Source: DASTWM01 sp035765855 (lineage in GTDB: Bacteria; Chloroflexota; Chloroflexia; Chloroflexales; Roseiflexaceae). Taken from it: 7,145 nt of DNA. Of the stretch, positions 6,004 to 7,145 are shown in pieces. The stretch lies in NCBI GenBank assembly GCA_035765855.1, contig DASTWM010000509.1, positions 1 through 7,145 on the forward strand. Direction: 5' to 3'. Both the position numbers and the translations under genes were made by a program. Below the pieces are notes generated by a model. The model did no database searches. It was given only the letters and a program-made list of their open reading frames with translations, and was not told where the DNA came from. Within the stretch, counting starts at the first letter, position 1. The number at the start of each line of letters is the position of its first letter.

Positions 6004-6051
6004 CGCCAGGAACGCCAGGAATTCGAGTTCCTGGCGTTCCTGGCGATTTAA
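6004..6051. terminator. 18-bp perfect hairpin between convergent thuA-like and pckA genes
   Basis: CGCCAGGAACGCCAGGAA (6004-6021) pairs perfectly with TTCCTGGCGTTCCTGGCG (6028-6045) over a 6-nt loop TTCGAG. Each arm is itself a tandem pair of one 9-bp unit, CGCCAGGAA. On the plus strand it is followed by ATTTAA, a poor U-tract; on the minus strand there is no T-run after it. It lies 14 nt past the ThuA stop and 7 nt past the pckA stop on the other strand, where it may block or process both transcripts or protect their 3' ends. A mobile or dispersed palindromic repeat is another reading. Confidence 0.7.
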
Positions 6052-7145
6052 TCACGCGTGTGGGCCAGCCTGCGCCACCTCAGTTGCTGCATGGGTGAAT
6101 TGCTGAAAATTCTGCGCAAAACGCCGCGCCAGGTCATGCGCTCTCGCGTCATACGCAGCCGGGTCGCTCCAGGTGCTCCGAGGGTGCAGTAACTCGTCGG
6201 GAATCCCCTCGATGTGGCGCGGCACATGCAGCCCAAACACCGGATCGGTGTACGTGTCCACATCGTTCAACATGCCACGAATAGCCGCATCGACCATTGC
6301 TCGCGTGTAGCGTAGCTTGATTCGCTCGCCGACGCCGTAGCCACCGCCGGTCCAGCCGGTGTTGAGCAGAAACACCCGCACATCATGTCGCTGCATGTTG
6401 TCGCCCAGCATGTCAGCATACACTTCCGGGGCGAGCGGCAAAAACGGGTGGGCAAAGCACGTCGAAAACGTTGCCTGCGGCTCCATCACGCCAACCTCGG
6501 TACCGGCTGTCTTGGCGGTATACCCTGACAGGAAGTGGTAGCGCGCCTGGTCAATCGTCAATCGGGCGATCGGCGGCAGCACGCCAAACGCATCCGCGGC
6601 CAGGAACAGAATCGTGCGCGGATGACCGCCGCGCCCGTTCATGGCCGCGTTAGCGATGTACTCAACCGGATACGCCGCGCGCGTGTTTTCGGTGAGCGAG
6701 TCGTCAGCATAATCCACCTCGCGCGTGTCAGGATCCACCACAACATTCTCAACCACCGAGCCAAAGCGAATGGCGTTCCAGATCTGCGGCTCGTGCTCCT
6801 CGGATAAATTGATGCACTTCGCGTAGCAGCCGCCTTCGATGTTGAACACGCCGTGGTCGCTCCAGCCATGCTCGTCATCGCCGATCAGCATCCGCTCAGG
6901 ATTGGCGGAAAGCGTCGTCTTGCCAGTTCCTGAAAGGCCGAAAAACAAGGCGACATCGCCATCCGCACCAACGTTCGCAGAGCAGTGCATCGGCAGGACA
7001 TGCTGCATCGGCAGCACATAGTTCATGACCGTGAAGATGCCCTTCTTGATCTCGCCGGGGTATTCAGTTCCGCAGATCACAATCAGGCGCTGCTCAACAT
7101 CAAGAATCACTGCCGTTTCCGATTTCGTGCCGTCAATCTTCGGAT
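6052..7145 (-). CDS. pckA: Phosphoenolpyruvate carboxykinase (ATP), C-terminal 364 residues
   Basis: The gene is cut by the right edge; what remains is about 364 of some 530 residues. It converts oxaloacetate and ATP to PEP, CO2 and ADP, the first committed step of gluconeogenesis, in the cytosol. The fragment opens with 'PKIDGTKSETAVILDVEQRL', an exact family pattern. All the main active-site blocks in this part are visible: GEIKKGIF with the metal-binding Lys (about 7053-7030), MHCSANVG with the metal-binding His (6987-6985) and the P-loop GLSGTGKTT (6939-6913). Next come IGDDEHGW with the kinase-2 aspartates (about 6882-6859) and ENTR with the catalytic Arg (6690-6679). TADAFGVLPP is represented by AADAFGVLPP, and GWTGGGYGVGERI aligns with the nucleotide-binding C-terminal region. 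The ending '...AQAGPHA' matches the usual C-terminus, so the 3' end is complete with a TGA stop (6054-6052). This is the ATP-type, not the GTP-type, enzyme. The promoter and start lie outside the window. Confidence 0.97.
   Translation of the reverse strand, partial: PKIDGTKSETAVILDVEQRLIVICGTEYPGEIKKGIFTVMNYVLPMQHVLPMHCSANVGADGDVALFFGLSGTGKTTLSANPERMLIGDDEHGWSDHGVFNIEGGCYAKCINLSEEHEPQIWNAIRFGSVVENVVVDPDTREVDYADDSLTENTRAAYPVEYIANAAMNGRGGHPRTILFLAADAFGVLPPIARLTIDQARYHFLSGYTAKTAGTEVGVMEPQATFSTCFAHPFLPLAPEVYADMLGDNMQRHDVRVFLLNTGWTGGGYGVGERIKLRYTRAMVDAAIRGMLNDVDTYTDPVFGLHVPRHIEGIPDELLHPRSTWSDPAAYDARAHDLARRFAQNFQQFTHAATEVAQAGPHA

Overview
This is a 7.1 kb stretch of GC-rich bacterial chromosome. 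It holds four intact or nearly certain genes of its own and two genes cut by the window edges (one at the left, one at the right). Long-form glucose-1-phosphate thymidylyltransferase, a triple-SH3 NlpC/P60 peptidase, an ATP-type PEP carboxykinase and a ThuA protein, spaced as single genes, would fit a Chloroflexota bacterium (Roseiflexus/Chloroflexus-like). That placement is an impression from protein style, not a proven assignment.

Layout from left to right. Positions 1-472 (minus) encode the N-terminal half of a D-2-hydroxyacid dehydrogenase of the glyoxylate/hydroxypyruvate reductase type. Positions 473-843 are a divergent intergenic region with a candidate promoter on each strand and a 12-bp palindrome at the dehydrogenase ribosome binding site. 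Positions 844-2466 (plus) encode a membrane-anchored cell-wall peptidase with three SH3-like domains and an NlpC/P60 domain, closed by a textbook intrinsic terminator at 2490-2521. Positions 2573-3640 (plus) encode a long-form RmlA-like nucleotidyltransferase. It converges on an O-antigen ligase/polymerase-like membrane protein at 3709-5139 (minus), and an A/T-rich inverted repeat lies between the two. A divergent promoter region (5146-5261), built around a symmetric -10 element, separates that gene from a ThuA-family gene at 5262-5990 (plus). ThuA converges on pckA (6052 to the right edge, minus), with an 18-bp perfect hairpin made of doubled 9-bp units between them.

Functionally the window mixes cell-envelope genes (peptidoglycan hydrolase, dTDP-sugar precursor synthesis, polysaccharide ligase/polymerase) with central and sugar metabolism (2-hydroxyacid reduction, gluconeogenesis via PEP carboxykinase, ThuA-type sugar metabolism). 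The genes alternate in strand and each seems to have its own control signals, so there is no multi-gene operon here. I see no mobile element, CRISPR array, RNA gene, toxin-antitoxin pair or defence system. I do not find a convincing new biological system. The most notable items are the non-coding inverted repeats, the symmetric divergent promoter, and two departures from usual catalytic residues (the NlpC third residue and the ligase histidine).
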